Assembly (NCBI RefSeq): GCF_000021725.1
Contig: NC_012115.1
Coordinates: 62,001 to 126,000 of the forward strand
DNA length: 64,000 bases
Origin: Nautilia profundicola AmH
GTDB lineage: Bacteria; Campylobacterota; Campylobacteria; Campylobacterales; Nautiliaceae
Direction: 5' to 3'
A program made the position numbers and the translations under genes. The notes below the pieces were generated by a model. That model was not told the DNA's origin and did no database searches. It was given only the letters and a program-made list of their open reading frames with translations. This document shows, one piece after another, positions 42,352 through 51,998 of this stretch (position 1 is its first letter; every line of letters begins with the position of its first letter).

Positions 42352-43246
42352 GGTGATAAAAAGCGGCTTTTTAAGCACCGTACAGGATATGGGAAGAGCC
42401 GGATATACCGATATAGGGCTTACTCACAGTGGGGCGATGGACGAATTTTCGTATCTTTTGGCAAACGCCCTTTTGGGAGACAAGGAAAAGGCGTGTGTAG
42501 AAATAACGTTTGGCAATTTCGAGTTTGAGGCTATGAGGGATTTTTCGGCGGCTGTTTGCGGAATTGACGGGGAGATTGAGATAAATTCGCAAAAATATAA
42601 AATAAACAGAACCTTTAAACTCAAAAAAGGCGACATAGTAAAAATAAAACCTTTAAAAAAAGGAAATTTCGTATACTTTTGCGTAAAAAACGGTTTTGAC
42701 GCGAAAAAAAAATACGGAAGCTGCAGTGTCAGCGTACGTGAAAAGATCTTAGAGCCATTAAAAGACGGGGATGTTTTAAACCTTAAAGCTCCCGAGGTTA
42801 TTCCCAACAGATATTCAAAACTCTCTGTTGACGTGCCGGATGTTTTGGAACTTAGGATTGTTCTCGGGCATCAAAAAGATCTTTTTAACACGGAAGAGTT
42901 TTTTAAAAGCGAGTTTGAGCTAAAATCGATCAACCGCCAGGGAGCCGTTTTAAAAGGCGGTGTAAAACCCGAAAAAGGCGATATCATCTCGGAAGGTATA
43001 AGTTTCGGAACCGTTCAGGTTCCGGCAAGCGGAGATCCTATCGTGCTTTTAAAAGAGCATCAGACAATCGGAGGGTACCCTAAAATCGGAAACGTTTTGC
43101 CGGTTGACTGTTTCAGGCTCTCGCAGTTTAGAAGAGGAAAAATCAGATTTAAAGAAATAGATCTTGAGAGCGCAAAAAAAGAGGTGATTGAGTTTTATTC
43201 GTTTTTTAAAAAACTGAGGTTTTCGTTTGTGGAGATGTACCACTAA
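42344..43246 (+). CDS. pxpC: 5-oxoprolinase subunit C
   Basis: 300 residues of the KipA/allophanate hydrolase subunit 2 (biotin-dependent carboxylase-like) family. Marks are GFLSTVQDMGRAGYTDIGLTHSGAMDEFSYLLANALLGD at the N-terminus, ITFGNFEFEA, SEGISFGTVQVPASGDPIVLLKEHQTIGGYPKIGNV at the C-terminal part. The start is TTG 42344 with AGAGG 8 bases upstream; a GTG at 42353 is possible. It overlaps pxpB by 8 bp and the convergent PBP gene by 4 bp. It is probably the last gene of the transport and hydrolysis operon. Confidence 0.93.
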   Translation: MIRVIKSGFLSTVQDMGRAGYTDIGLTHSGAMDEFSYLLANALLGDKEKACVEITFGNFEFEAMRDFSAAVCGIDGEIEINSQKYKINRTFKLKKGDIVKIKPLKKGNFVYFCVKNGFDAKKKYGSCSVSVREKILEPLKDGDVLNLKAPEVIPNRYSKLSVDVPDVLELRIVLGHQKDLFNTEEFFKSEFELKSINRQGAVLKGGVKPEKGDIISEGISFGTVQVPASGDPIVLLKEHQTIGGYPKIGNVLPVDCFRLSQFRRGKIRFKEIDLESAKKEVIEFYSFFKKLRFSFVEMYH

Positions 43247-45174
43247 AAAACGGGTACGTAAGTCTCCTGTTTAGGCGGCGGCGACTGAGTTGTGAAAAGC
43301 TCTTTATGTCCGTTTATTTCGTATGTTTTTACGCCTTTAGGGATTTTGAATTTTCTGATAAGTTCAGGGTGTATCTGAAGCAGGTTTTTGTAAAAGTATG
43401 CAAACGCGGGAGCCGAAACCCTACCACCCGACATTCTTTTTCCAAGTGAACTCGAGTCGTCGTTTCCAAACCATACAAGTGTTTCGCTGTTTGGCGTAAA
43501 CCCGCAAAACCACGCATCCCTGAAATCGTTTGTAGTACCCGTTTTACCGGCTATTTCTATTCCTCTGACCCTTGCGTTTCTACCGGTACCTTTTTTTACA
43601 ACGTCTTGGAGGATGTTTACGATTAAGTATGCCTGATAATCCGGTTCTATGTATTCGTGTTTCTGTTCGGTTGTTATTGTGATGTTTTCTCTTGGTATTA
43701 TTATTTTTTTAACAATATGCACTTTGCTTTTTGTTCCGTAATTGCTGAATATCGTATAAAGTTCGCTGAATTTCCACATGCTCTCACCCACACTTCCAAG
43801 AGCGATGCTTAGGTTGTTCGGAAGTTTGTCAAAACCGAAATTGTACATCTCTTTAAGTACCGTATCAAGTCCCATTGATAAGACTAAATTGATAGTAGCC
43901 AAGTTTCTTGAATGTACGAGTGCTTCACGAAGCGTAATAAGACCCAAAGTGTTTTTCTCATAGTTTTTAGGCTTCCAGTATTTATCTTCTTCTGGTGTGT
44001 CGCTCGGGATTTTAAACGTACGGCTGATATCCGGGATAAGGCTTGCCGGGTTGTAACCGATGTTTAGTGCTATTTGGTAAATAAAAGGTTTTATCGAACT
44101 TCCCACGCTTCTTCTTGACTGAACGGCACGGTTGAATTTGCTTTTTTCATAATCGGCGCCGCCCACGATTGCCATAACCTCTCCGGTTTGAGGGTTGATG
44201 TTTATCATTGCTCCGTTAAGCTGCGTTACGTTTAGTTCGGGATTTAGTTTAAGTACCCTTTCTTTATTCCATTTGATTGTTTTTTGGGCTATTTTTTGGG
44301 TAGGAAGATCTATGGTTAAGTAAATATCATACCCTCTTGTAAACAGGTCTTTGTATTTCGGAAGGAGTCTCATTATCGCCGTATCCACCGCGTACGGCGC
44401 CTGGTTTTGAATCATTTTTTTATAAACTATAGGACGTTCTAAAATCGCCTGTTTGTATTCGCTCGGGGAAATCCATCCTAATATGTACATTCTTTTTATA
44501 ATTCTGTCGGCTCTTTTGATATTCAGATCGTAATTTTTTGTTGGATCATATAATGAAGGGCCTTTTGGGAGGGCTATTAACATTGCTGTTTCTTTCAGTG
44601 TCAGGTCTTTTAGATTTTTATGAAAATATCCATATGCAGCTGTAGCAATTCCATAATAACCGTGACCAAAATAAATTTGATTTAAATATCTTTCAAGTAT
44701 GTCTTCTTTACTAAGGAAATGTTCCACTTTCATTGAAATTATCATTTCTTTGAGTTTTCTTTCAATAGTTTTTTTTCGGTTTAGATAGATGTTTCTTACA
44801 AGCTGCTGTGTGATTGTGGAAGCACCTTCGACTTTTTTACCGGCTTTGATGTCTTTGATGAGAGCTCTTAATATTGCGTTGAAGTTTATTCCTTCATGTT
44901 CGAAAAACGATGTGTCTTCAGTGGCTATTAATGTTTCTATGAGACGCCCGGGAATATCATCGTATTTTACGTAAAAGCGGTTTTCGTTTTTGTATTTTAT
45001 GGCTAACAGTTTTCCGTTTCTGTCGTAAAATTTGGCACTGAGAGGAGGGTTGTAGTATATGATTTTTTCACTTGCAAAACGTGTGGAGTTATACAGGTAT
45101 ATAAAATAACCGAGTACTCCAAGAGTTACAAAAAAACCTAAAATCAGAAAAAAAGTAAATATTTTTTTAAACAA
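43243..45174 (-). CDS. Penicillin-binding protein 1A (bifunctional class A)
   Basis: 643 residues. One N-terminal transmembrane helix (about 7-28) is followed by a GT51 glycosyltransferase domain (about 55-225) with EDTSFFEHEGI, GASTITQQLVRNIYL, and ERYLNQIYFGHGYYGIATAA. The transpeptidase domain (about 310-600) has the serine motif SVGSSIKP, SRN, and KTGTT. It polymerises and cross-links peptidoglycan on the periplasmic side. It ends with a short proline-rich tail. The gene follows bioF by 1 bp and is transcribed with it. Confidence 0.94.
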   Translation of the reverse strand: MFKKIFTFFLILGFFVTLGVLGYFIYLYNSTRFASEKIIYYNPPLSAKFYDRNGKLLAIKYKNENRFYVKYDDIPGRLIETLIATEDTSFFEHEGINFNAILRALIKDIKAGKKVEGASTITQQLVRNIYLNRKKTIERKLKEMIISMKVEHFLSKEDILERYLNQIYFGHGYYGIATAAYGYFHKNLKDLTLKETAMLIALPKGPSLYDPTKNYDLNIKRADRIIKRMYILGWISPSEYKQAILERPIVYKKMIQNQAPYAVDTAIMRLLPKYKDLFTRGYDIYLTIDLPTQKIAQKTIKWNKERVLKLNPELNVTQLNGAMININPQTGEVMAIVGGADYEKSKFNRAVQSRRSVGSSIKPFIYQIALNIGYNPASLIPDISRTFKIPSDTPEEDKYWKPKNYEKNTLGLITLREALVHSRNLATINLVLSMGLDTVLKEMYNFGFDKLPNNLSIALGSVGESMWKFSELYTIFSNYGTKSKVHIVKKIIIPRENITITTEQKHEYIEPDYQAYLIVNILQDVVKKGTGRNARVRGIEIAGKTGTTNDFRDAWFCGFTPNSETLVWFGNDDSSSLGKRMSGGRVSAPAFAYFYKNLLQIHPELIRKFKIPKGVKTYEINGHKELFTTQSPPPKQETYVPVF

Positions 45175-45175
45175 A

Positions 45176-46234
45176 TCATTCCTTTAAAAAATCAATCGTT
45201 TTAGAAATTATATCAATTTCGACGCTGACTCGTCCAATAACTCTGAATATCGGGGATTGTACGGTTGGGGGCCTTATGGCCCCTATTAGTATGTTGCGGT
45301 TAAATAATTGCTTTTGCTTTAAAAGGAGTGCTTTATTGTCTTGGGCGGGCAGAATTTTAATTAAAGAATCTGAATTTAAGATTAAATTTCTCTTATTTAT
45401 TTCATTTTTATAAAAATTTCTGTTTTTTTCTATCTCTTCAAGGGCGTAATATGCCAAAAGTGCATCAACGGGACTCAGAGCCGTGGTGTAAATTACGCTT
45501 TTCGCCCTGTTTAGAAGATATGAAATAATTTCTTCATTTGCCAGAATATAAGCGCCGTAGCTTCCAAGCGCCTTTCCGAGTGTACCCATTTTGACTGTTT
45601 TTTCGGGATTAAGACTGTATTCGTCCGTAATACCCATAAGATTTTCACCAAGAACCCCCACGCTGTGGGCTTCATCGATTATAAGCGTTCCGATTTGCTG
45701 TGCGTAGTCGGTTATATTTTTATCTACTTTGTCGCCCGCCATCGAATATACACCTTCAACGGCCGTAAACACACGCTTGAAGGATTTGCAGTCTTTTGAT
45801 TTTTCGATTAGATCTTTTATGTCGTTGTGTTTAAAAAACCTAACTTCCGCACCCGTTAGTCTGCTTCCAACTATGCCGCTTGCGTGGTATTCTTCGTCTA
45901 TTAAAAAAAGATCACCTCTTCTTCCGAGTTCAAACAGAGCCATATTCGCCAAAAATCCGCTGCCGAGTACCAAAGCCTCTTCAAATCCGTTCAGGGCTTT
46001 TAATTTTTCTTCAAGCAGTCTGTGTGCGGGGTGGTATCCGTTTACGAGCATGGAGGCTTTTGCACCGTGGGAGTCAAACTCCATTGCATGTGAAAATGCG
46101 TTTTGGCGTACGGTTTTGTTTTCGGCGAGGCCTAAATAGTCGTTGCTGGCAAGGTCTATTGTGTTTTGAGGGTAGATTTTTCTTTCACGGAGTCTGTTTT
46201 TTTTCTTTAAAACTTCTAATTCTTTGTTATACAT
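45176..46234 (-). CDS. bioF: 8-amino-7-oxononanoate synthase (BioF-type)
   Basis: 352 residues of the alpha-oxoamine synthase family of PLP enzymes. BioF condenses pimeloyl thioester with alanine, the first committed biotin step. Marks are [52 protein letters not shown] and the PLP lysine in [15 protein letters not shown]. It is shorter than E. coli BioF (384), within the family range. bioB is elsewhere (31288), so biotin genes are scattered. It is divergent from alaS with a 49-bp gap. A related oxoamine synthase such as KBL is less likely, given bioB in the same genome. Confidence 0.87.
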   Translation of the reverse strand: MYNKELEVLKKKNRLRERKIYPQNTIDLASNDYLGLAENKTVRQNAFSHAMEFDSHGAKASMLVNGYHPAHRLLEEKLKALNGFEEALVLGSGFLANMALFELGRRGDLFLIDEEYHASGIVGSRLTGAEVRFFKHNDIKDLIEKSKDCKSFKRVFTAVEGVYSMAGDKVDKNITDYAQQIGTLIIDEAHSVGVLGENLMGITDEYSLNPEKTVKMGTLGKALGSYGAYILANEEIISYLLNRAKSVIYTTALSPVDALLAYYALEEIEKNRNFYKNEINKRNLILNSDSLIKILPAQDNKALLLKQKQLFNRNILIGAIRPPTVQSPIFRVIGRVSVEIDIISKTIDFLKE

Positions 46235-46283
46235 TATTGTTTTGAGACCTTTTTTGTTAAAATTTTATCAAAAAAGGCCTTTT

Positions 46284-48845
46284 ATGGATATAAGAAAAAA
46301 GTTTTTGGAATTTTTTGAAAGCAAAGGGCACAAGGTTTACCCTTCGGCGCCCCTTGTTCCGGATGATCCGACACTTTTGTTTACAAATGCCGGGATGGTT
46401 CCTTTCAAGCCGATTTTTACAGGTGAAAAACCGGCTCCCGAGCCTCCGAGAGCGTGTTCGTCACAGCTTTGTATGAGAGCGGGCGGAAAACACAACGACC
46501 TTGAAAACGTGGGATATACCAACAGACACCATACTCTTTTTGAAATGCTCGGAAACTTCAGCTTCGGTGATTATTTTAAAGAAGAAGCTATAGCTTATGC
46601 GTGGGAATTCGTAACCGAAGTGCTTGAACTGCCAAAAGAGAAGTTATGGATTACGATTCATGAAAGCGATGATGAAGCGGGCAAAATCTGGGAAAAATAT
46701 GTTCCAAAAGAGAGAATCGTAAAAATGGGAGATAAAGACAACTTCTGGCAGATGGGTGATACTGGGCCATGCGGACCGTGCAGTGAAATACATTTCGACC
46801 AGGGTGCGGATAAATTTAATTCTCCTGAAGATTATCTTGGAGGTGACGGAGACAGATTTCTTGAAATCTGGAACCTTGTATTTATGCAGTATAACAGGGA
46901 TGAAAGCGGAAAACTCACCCCGCTTCCGAAACCGAGTATCGATACGGGAATGGGCTTAGAGAGAATTACTGCGATTAAAGAAGGCGTGACAAGCAACTAC
47001 GACAGTTCTATTTTCAGACCGTTACTTGAAAAAATCGTAGAAATTACAGGCAAAGAATACCATACGGACAAAAGAGGCGCGAGCCACAGGGTAATTGCCG
47101 ATCATATCAGGGCTGTTACGTTCCTCACAGCCCAGGGTGTGCAGTTTAGTAGGGAAGGAAGAGGTTACGTTCTTAGAAGAATTTTAAGAAGAGGCGTTAG
47201 ACACGGATATCTTCTTGGGATGAGAGAACCTTTTATGTACAAAATCGTTGATACTTTAGCTGAACAGATGGGAGAGCAGTATCCGTATCTTCTTGAAAAG
47301 AAAGAATCGGTAAAAGATACTATAAAACTTGAAGAAGAGAGGTTTTTCGAAACGATTGACAAAGGAATGCAGCTTTTCGAAGAAGAGCTTAAAAAAACAA
47401 CAGGTGACACGTTCAGCGGCGAGGTTGCGTTTAAACTTTACGATACATACGGATTTCCGCTTGATTTAACTCAGGATATGCTTAGAGAAGTAAACAAACA
47501 GGTTGATATGAAAACGTTTAACGCACTTATGCAGGAACAAAAAGACAGAGCCAGAGCTAACTGGAAAGGAAGCGGGGACGTTAAGATTAATTTAAAAGAT
47601 CTTGAAAAAGTGGAAAACAACAAATTCGTAGGATATGAGCATACGGAGTATAAAACTAAAGTAAAAGCTCTTTTTGATGAGAATATGAATATGGTTGAAA
47701 CTCTAAACGGCAGCGGATGGGTTATGCTTGAAGAGACTCCTTTTTATGCTGAGAGCGGTGGACAGGTAGGAGATAAAGGTGAATTGAGAACCTACCCAAC
47801 CAGCCAAAATGGAGAATTGAGAATTGTCGCCAAGGTGGTAGATACCAAAAAATTTGATGACAAAAACTTAAGCAAAGTCGTTGAAGCCGAGCTTAAAACA
47901 GGCGATGAGGTGGTGGCCAAGGTTGATGAAAACAGAAGCGAAATCGCCAAAAACCATACGGCTACGCACCTTCTTCACGCGGCACTTAGAAAAGTATTAG
48001 GTGAGCATGTAACACAGGCAGGGTCTTTAGTTGAAGCAAACAGACTCAGATTCGACTTCACGCATCCAAAAGCGCTTACAAAAGAAGAGCTTGAGAGTAT
48101 AGAAGAGATGGTAAATAGAGTTATCGCCAAATCAATTCCTGCGGAAGTTAAGGAAATGAGCATTGACGAAGCTAAAAAAATGGGTGCAATGGCGCTTTTC
48201 GGTGAAAAATACGGAGATGTCGTAAGAGTTGTGAAATTCGGAGATTTCAGCGTAGAGCTTTGCGGTGGAACGCACGTAAACAATACGGCTGAAGTAAACA
48301 GCTTTTATATCATTAAAGAAAGCGGTGTAAGTGCCGGGGTTAGAAGAATCGAAGCCGTTGCGGGATTCGGTGCGTACAGATACGCCAAAGGGTTCAGGGA
48401 TCTTGTGGAAGAGATTAAGTCCGAAAACAAAGCAAAAGATCTAAAAGCGTTTGTCGAAAAACAAAAAGAAGAGATTAAAAAACTTAAAACCGAAATCAAA
48501 GAGCTTGAAAAAGCGGCGGTTAAAGAGATTAAACCGGTAAATAAAGACGGTATCAACTATGTAATCGAAAGAATAGACAACGCAAATCTTAGAGAAATCG
48601 CGACGGATCTTAAAGGAAGAGTTGATAATCTTGTAGCGTTTTTAGCGGGTGAAAACAAAGGCAAAGTAACGCTTGTGGCGGTATCTACCGTTGATAGTGT
48701 AAAAGCCGGGGATTTAATTAAAAACTACGCTCCTATCGTCGGAGGAAAAGGCGGAGGAAAACCTGATTTTGCCCAAGGCGGTGGTAAAGATTCAGGCAAA
48801 ATAGATGAAATGATAGCTCAGGTTAAAAAAGATTTAATTAAATAA
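46284..48845 (+). CDS. alaS: Alanine--tRNA ligase
   Basis: 853 residues, normal for AlaRS. The class II core begins [17 protein letters not shown] with [13 protein letters not shown]; the editing domain carries [13 protein letters not shown] and the second zinc-type motif CGGTHV; a coiled coil (about 705-755, Lys/Glu-rich) precedes the C-Ala domain ending [18 protein letters not shown] take ATG 46284, behind AAAAAAGG, over an upstream open frame that runs into bioF. Residues about 500-514 contain a [15 protein letters not shown] duplication, encoded partly by heptamer repeat sequence (47781-47824), which looks like an in-frame insertion in the linker before the editing domain. Confidence 0.96.
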   Translation: MDIRKKFLEFFESKGHKVYPSAPLVPDDPTLLFTNAGMVPFKPIFTGEKPAPEPPRACSSQLCMRAGGKHNDLENVGYTNRHHTLFEMLGNFSFGDYFKEEAIAYAWEFVTEVLELPKEKLWITIHESDDEAGKIWEKYVPKERIVKMGDKDNFWQMGDTGPCGPCSEIHFDQGADKFNSPEDYLGGDGDRFLEIWNLVFMQYNRDESGKLTPLPKPSIDTGMGLERITAIKEGVTSNYDSSIFRPLLEKIVEITGKEYHTDKRGASHRVIADHIRAVTFLTAQGVQFSREGRGYVLRRILRRGVRHGYLLGMREPFMYKIVDTLAEQMGEQYPYLLEKKESVKDTIKLEEERFFETIDKGMQLFEEELKKTTGDTFSGEVAFKLYDTYGFPLDLTQDMLREVNKQVDMKTFNALMQEQKDRARANWKGSGDVKINLKDLEKVENNKFVGYEHTEYKTKVKALFDENMNMVETLNGSGWVMLEETPFYAESGGQVGDKGELRTYPTSQNGELRIVAKVVDTKKFDDKNLSKVVEAELKTGDEVVAKVDENRSEIAKNHTATHLLHAALRKVLGEHVTQAGSLVEANRLRFDFTHPKALTKEELESIEEMVNRVIAKSIPAEVKEMSIDEAKKMGAMALFGEKYGDVVRVVKFGDFSVELCGGTHVNNTAEVNSFYIIKESGVSAGVRRIEAVAGFGAYRYAKGFRDLVEEIKSENKAKDLKAFVEKQKEEIKKLKTEIKELEKAAVKEIKPVNKDGINYVIERIDNANLREIATDLKGRVDNLVAFLAGENKGKVTLVAVSTVDSVKAGDLIKNYAPIVGGKGGGKPDFAQGGGKDSGKIDEMIAQVKKDLIK
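47781..47824 (+). repeat. Heptamer repeat element inside alaS
   Basis: GAATTGAGAA occurs at 47781-47790 and 47814-47823, bracketing 23 bases. The second copy is part of the 16-mer ATGGAGAATTGAGAAT (47809-47824), which is also found at 37244 and 52898. It is read in frame. Confidence 0.65.
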
Positions 48846-48866
48846 AGAGGTGATTCACCTCTATTT
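48846..48866 (+). terminator. Possible weak terminator after alaS
   Basis: AGAGGTG and CACCTCT form a 7-bp stem with a 3-base loop right after the stop, followed by ATTTT. The T-run is short, so read-through into the response-regulator gene is possible. Confidence 0.5.
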
Positions 48867-48881
48867 TAAAAGGATGAGAGG

Positions 48882-49562
48882 ATGAAAATTTTATTAGTAG
48901 AGGATGATAAGCAATTAGGAAGAGTTTTAAAAAAAACATTAGAAGCTAAGGGATATGAAGTTCATCATATTGAGGACGGGGAAGATGCTTTTAATGATAT
49001 TCTTATTAATGAATACGATGTTTATCTGCTTGATATTAACCTTCCTAAAATTGACGGTATTAAATTAATAAAACTTATTAGACATAAAAATCCTAAAGCG
49101 ATTATTATTATGATTACAGCGTCTGCTCAGATTGAAGATATGGAAAAAGCATATGGTGAAAATCACGACGGATGTGACGAATATATTAAAAAACCGTTTC
49201 ATAGTGAAGAGTTGTTGCTTAGAATAAATCACTGGCTTAAAGTTAAAAATGATACATGTAATAACAACGAGGAAAAAGAAAAAATAACGATTGACAATAT
49301 GGAATTTTATTTTGATACATTGGATTTATATATAGACGGGGTGTTGGCTGATTTAAGAAAAAAAGAAAAAAGACTTTTAGCTATTTTGCTCAAAAACATT
49401 GGTAAAACCGTTAAAAAAGATGAAATTGTAAAATATGTTTGGGAAAACGCTAATAGAAAAGAGTACCCTTTAAGACAGCTTGTGAGTGAGCTTAAAAACA
49501 AACTTCCGGGAGATTATATTACATCTGTTGTAGGAATAGGATATCGATTTGATAAAAAGTAA
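48882..49562 (+). CDS. OmpR/PhoB-type response regulator
   Basis: 226 residues. The receiver domain has the acidic pair ED at 7-8, phosphoacceptor D51 in YLLDINLPKIDG, Thr in IMITASAQ and Lys in EYIKKPFHSEELL. A winged-helix DNA-binding domain (about 130-224) ends VRQLVSELKNKLP-type helix and the GIGYRF wing. It is partner to the histidine kinase whose start it overlaps by 14 bp. Target genes are not evident. Confidence 0.94.
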   Translation: MKILLVEDDKQLGRVLKKTLEAKGYEVHHIEDGEDAFNDILINEYDVYLLDINLPKIDGIKLIKLIRHKNPKAIIIMITASAQIEDMEKAYGENHDGCDEYIKKPFHSEELLLRINHWLKVKNDTCNNNEEKEKITIDNMEFYFDTLDLYIDGVLADLRKKEKRLLAILLKNIGKTVKKDEIVKYVWENANRKEYPLRQLVSELKNKLPGDYITSVVGIGYRFDKK

Positions 49563-51405
49563 AATAACGTTAAATAAAGTTATTTTTATTTTTTTTGTAA
49601 TTGTGACATTAGTTACATTTATGTTTATATATATGCAGTATAAAAGTTCAAAAGAGATATTAATTCAGAGTTATGTAAACAAATATGCATTTCAATCACT
49701 TCAGATAAAAGAGAAGTTTAAAAATATATTCGATAAAGCGCTATATTATTTTAAGAGTCATGAAGAAACAGATATAGAAAAACTGTACCTACTTCCTTTT
49801 TTTTATGAAAAAGGGCAAATTGATTTAGAAAACGTTTCAAAAGTTTTAAACTCCGATGTTGAAAAAGGGCATTATGAAATATTTATAATAGATAGGAACT
49901 ATAAAATAGTCAATGCAACCTATAAACCGGATATTGGTTACGACTTGGGTAAATTTCCGGCATTTAAAAAAGTGTTGGATGATGTTTTTAACGGTAAAAA
50001 GGAAATTGACGTATCACCGATATTTTTAGATATAGCATCTATGAATTTAAAAAAATACTATTTAATAAGATCTCCCGATAAAAAATATCTTCTTCAGCTT
50101 GCGTATGTGATTGATATATACAATGACTTGGAAAAAGTATACTATTTTATAAAACCTACCGTAAAAGATCTCCAATTATATTTTGTTAACAAATATATGA
50201 TTTATAATATAAATTTAGAAAAAAGATATCAGAAAAAACTTCCGCTTAACCAGCTGTATCAAAATTCTTTACGTATATTGAATGATATTATCAATTGTGA
50301 TAAAAGTATGTTTCGTAATATATTTACAACGCAAAAAAACGAAGTGCTATTTAAAAAAGTTGTCAATCTTTTCGATAAAAACAATAATATAATTAAAAAA
50401 ATCGATTTAAAAAGAAACAACTTAACAATGTATACGCTAATCAACTCCGTTTTTGATAGAAATGATAACCGCGTAATTATAAAAACAGTTTATGACATCA
50501 AACATTTAAATGAAGATTTGGATAAATTGTTAAATAATCTTTTATTAACGTTTTCATTTTTAATTTTGGTATTTGTACTTTTATATATTGTAATCATCCA
50601 CAGGGCATCCCAAACAATTATTAAACTTGTATCGTATATGAAAAAAAACGAACCGTGTGATGAATGTGACTCTTTTATTAAAGAAATTGATGAATTAAAA
50701 GAGAGTTATAACTTTTTACATTACAAATTGAACAATGAAATTGAAAAAAATAGAAATTTGTTAGATTTAAACAGAAGGTTTATTGTAGATACAATTCATC
50801 AGATAAGAACACCTTTAAATGTTATTATGTTAAATACCGATCTTTTAAAACTTGAAATTAAAGATAAAAATGTACAAGACATTATAGAAGAAATAGATGC
50901 AGCGGTTGCAATGCTTAATAACTCTTATGAGGATTTGGCGTATTTATCTTCAAATAATACGGCAATTACTTATAAACCGACACATATAAATATTTCTCAA
51001 GTTTTAAAAGAGAGGGTTAACTTTTTCAGTACGATTGCCAAGGTTAATGATAAAAAGTTAATTGTGGATATTGACGAAGATATAGAATATTATATTAATA
51101 GAATTGAGTTTGAAAGAATTGTGGATAATAACATTTCTAATGCAATCAAATATTCAAATGATGAAGAAATATATATAGCTTTGAAAAGAAAAAAAGATAA
51201 AATTGTGTTGACATTTAAATCATATGGCGAGCCGATTAAAGAGCCTAAGAAAATCTTCGAAAAAAATTATAGGGAAAAAACGCATAAAAGAGGATTAGGA
51301 CTCGGACTTAACATTGTTAAAAACATTTGTGATAAATACGGTATAAGATACAGGGTTTATTATGTAAACGAGATGAATGTGTTTGAATATGTTTTTAAGG
51401 TATAA
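49549..51405 (+). CDS. Membrane sensor histidine kinase
   Basis: 618 residues. A first transmembrane helix (about 9-28) and a second (about 325-348) enclose a large periplasmic sensor region of about 295 residues (the EIFIIDRNYKIVNATYKPDIGYDLGKFP stretch suggests a double-Cache-like fold). A coiled helix leads to the phosphoacceptor H417 in FIVDTIHQIRTPLNVIML, and the ATPase domain has N in NNISNAIKYS and a G-box RGLGLGLNIVKNIC. The start codon is TTG inside the response-regulator end. The signal is unknown. Confidence 0.9.
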   Translation: MIKSKITLNKVIFIFFVIVTLVTFMFIYMQYKSSKEILIQSYVNKYAFQSLQIKEKFKNIFDKALYYFKSHEETDIEKLYLLPFFYEKGQIDLENVSKVLNSDVEKGHYEIFIIDRNYKIVNATYKPDIGYDLGKFPAFKKVLDDVFNGKKEIDVSPIFLDIASMNLKKYYLIRSPDKKYLLQLAYVIDIYNDLEKVYYFIKPTVKDLQLYFVNKYMIYNINLEKRYQKKLPLNQLYQNSLRILNDIINCDKSMFRNIFTTQKNEVLFKKVVNLFDKNNNIIKKIDLKRNNLTMYTLINSVFDRNDNRVIIKTVYDIKHLNEDLDKLLNNLLLTFSFLILVFVLLYIVIIHRASQTIIKLVSYMKKNEPCDECDSFIKEIDELKESYNFLHYKLNNEIEKNRNLLDLNRRFIVDTIHQIRTPLNVIMLNTDLLKLEIKDKNVQDIIEEIDAAVAMLNNSYEDLAYLSSNNTAITYKPTHINISQVLKERVNFFSTIAKVNDKKLIVDIDEDIEYYINRIEFERIVDNNISNAIKYSNDEEIYIALKRKKDKIVLTFKSYGEPIKEPKKIFEKNYREKTHKRGLGLGLNIVKNICDKYGIRYRVYYVNEMNVFEYVFKV

Positions 51406-51440
51406 GGCTATTTTGATACAATTTCATAAGAAAGGTTAAA

Positions 51441-51998
51441 ATGATTGTTCTTTGCAGCGGATCATCTACAAGGGCGTTATTGTTAAAAAAAGCGGGTATT
51501 GATTTTATTCAGAAAAGCTGTGATTTTGATGAAGAAACAATTAAAAGTACAGATCCTTATGAATTTGTAACATTAGCTGCTTACGGGAAATTTAAAGCAT
51601 GTAAAAAATGTTTTGAAAATGAAAACATTGTTTCTGCCGATACGGTTGTGAGCGATGGAAAGAATATTCTTAGAAAAGCGAAAGATATAAACGATGCAAA
51701 ACGAATTCTTTTAGCTCAGAGCGGAAAAGAGATTAAGATTATTACATCAATGTGGGTGAGAGTTAACAAACAGATTTTTTCAAGGCTTGATGAAACAATA
51801 TATGAATTTGATGTGTTTGATGAAACTGATCTGAACGAATATTTGACTTCCGGAGAATGGGAAGGCAAAGCCGGAGCATGTATGGTGGAAGGCTTTTGTA
51901 AAAAATACATAAAAAATGTAAAAGGTTACGAATCAACTGCAATGGGACTTTGTATCGAAGAACTTTTAAAAATTATAGGAGGGGATAATGCTAATTAG
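51441..51998 (+). CDS. maf: Maf-family nucleotide pyrophosphatase
   Basis: 185 residues. Maf proteins hydrolyse non-canonical nucleoside triphosphates. Marks are LCSGSSTRALLLKKAGIDF (the S-x-S-x-R-x-x-L-L motif), VSADTVVSDGKNIL, LAQSGKEIKIITSMWVR and YLTSGEWEGKAGACMVEG (usually G-x-x-x-x-K-A-G-A-Y; Cys in place of Tyr). It has its own TACAAT-type -10 and an AAAGG ribosome site. It overlaps the PDC-sensor gene by 11 bp. Confidence 0.9.
   Translation: MIVLCSGSSTRALLLKKAGIDFIQKSCDFDEETIKSTDPYEFVTLAAYGKFKACKKCFENENIVSADTVVSDGKNILRKAKDINDAKRILLAQSGKEIKIITSMWVRVNKQIFSRLDETIYEFDVFDETDLNEYLTSGEWEGKAGACMVEGFCKKYIKNVKGYESTAMGLCIEELLKIIGGDNAN

Noticed and set aside
41695-43246. Allophanate hydrolase or KipI/KipA sporulation regulators
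   Set aside because: The same families occur in those systems, but the gene order with pxpA (LamB/YcsF) directly upstream is diagnostic of 5-oxoprolinase.
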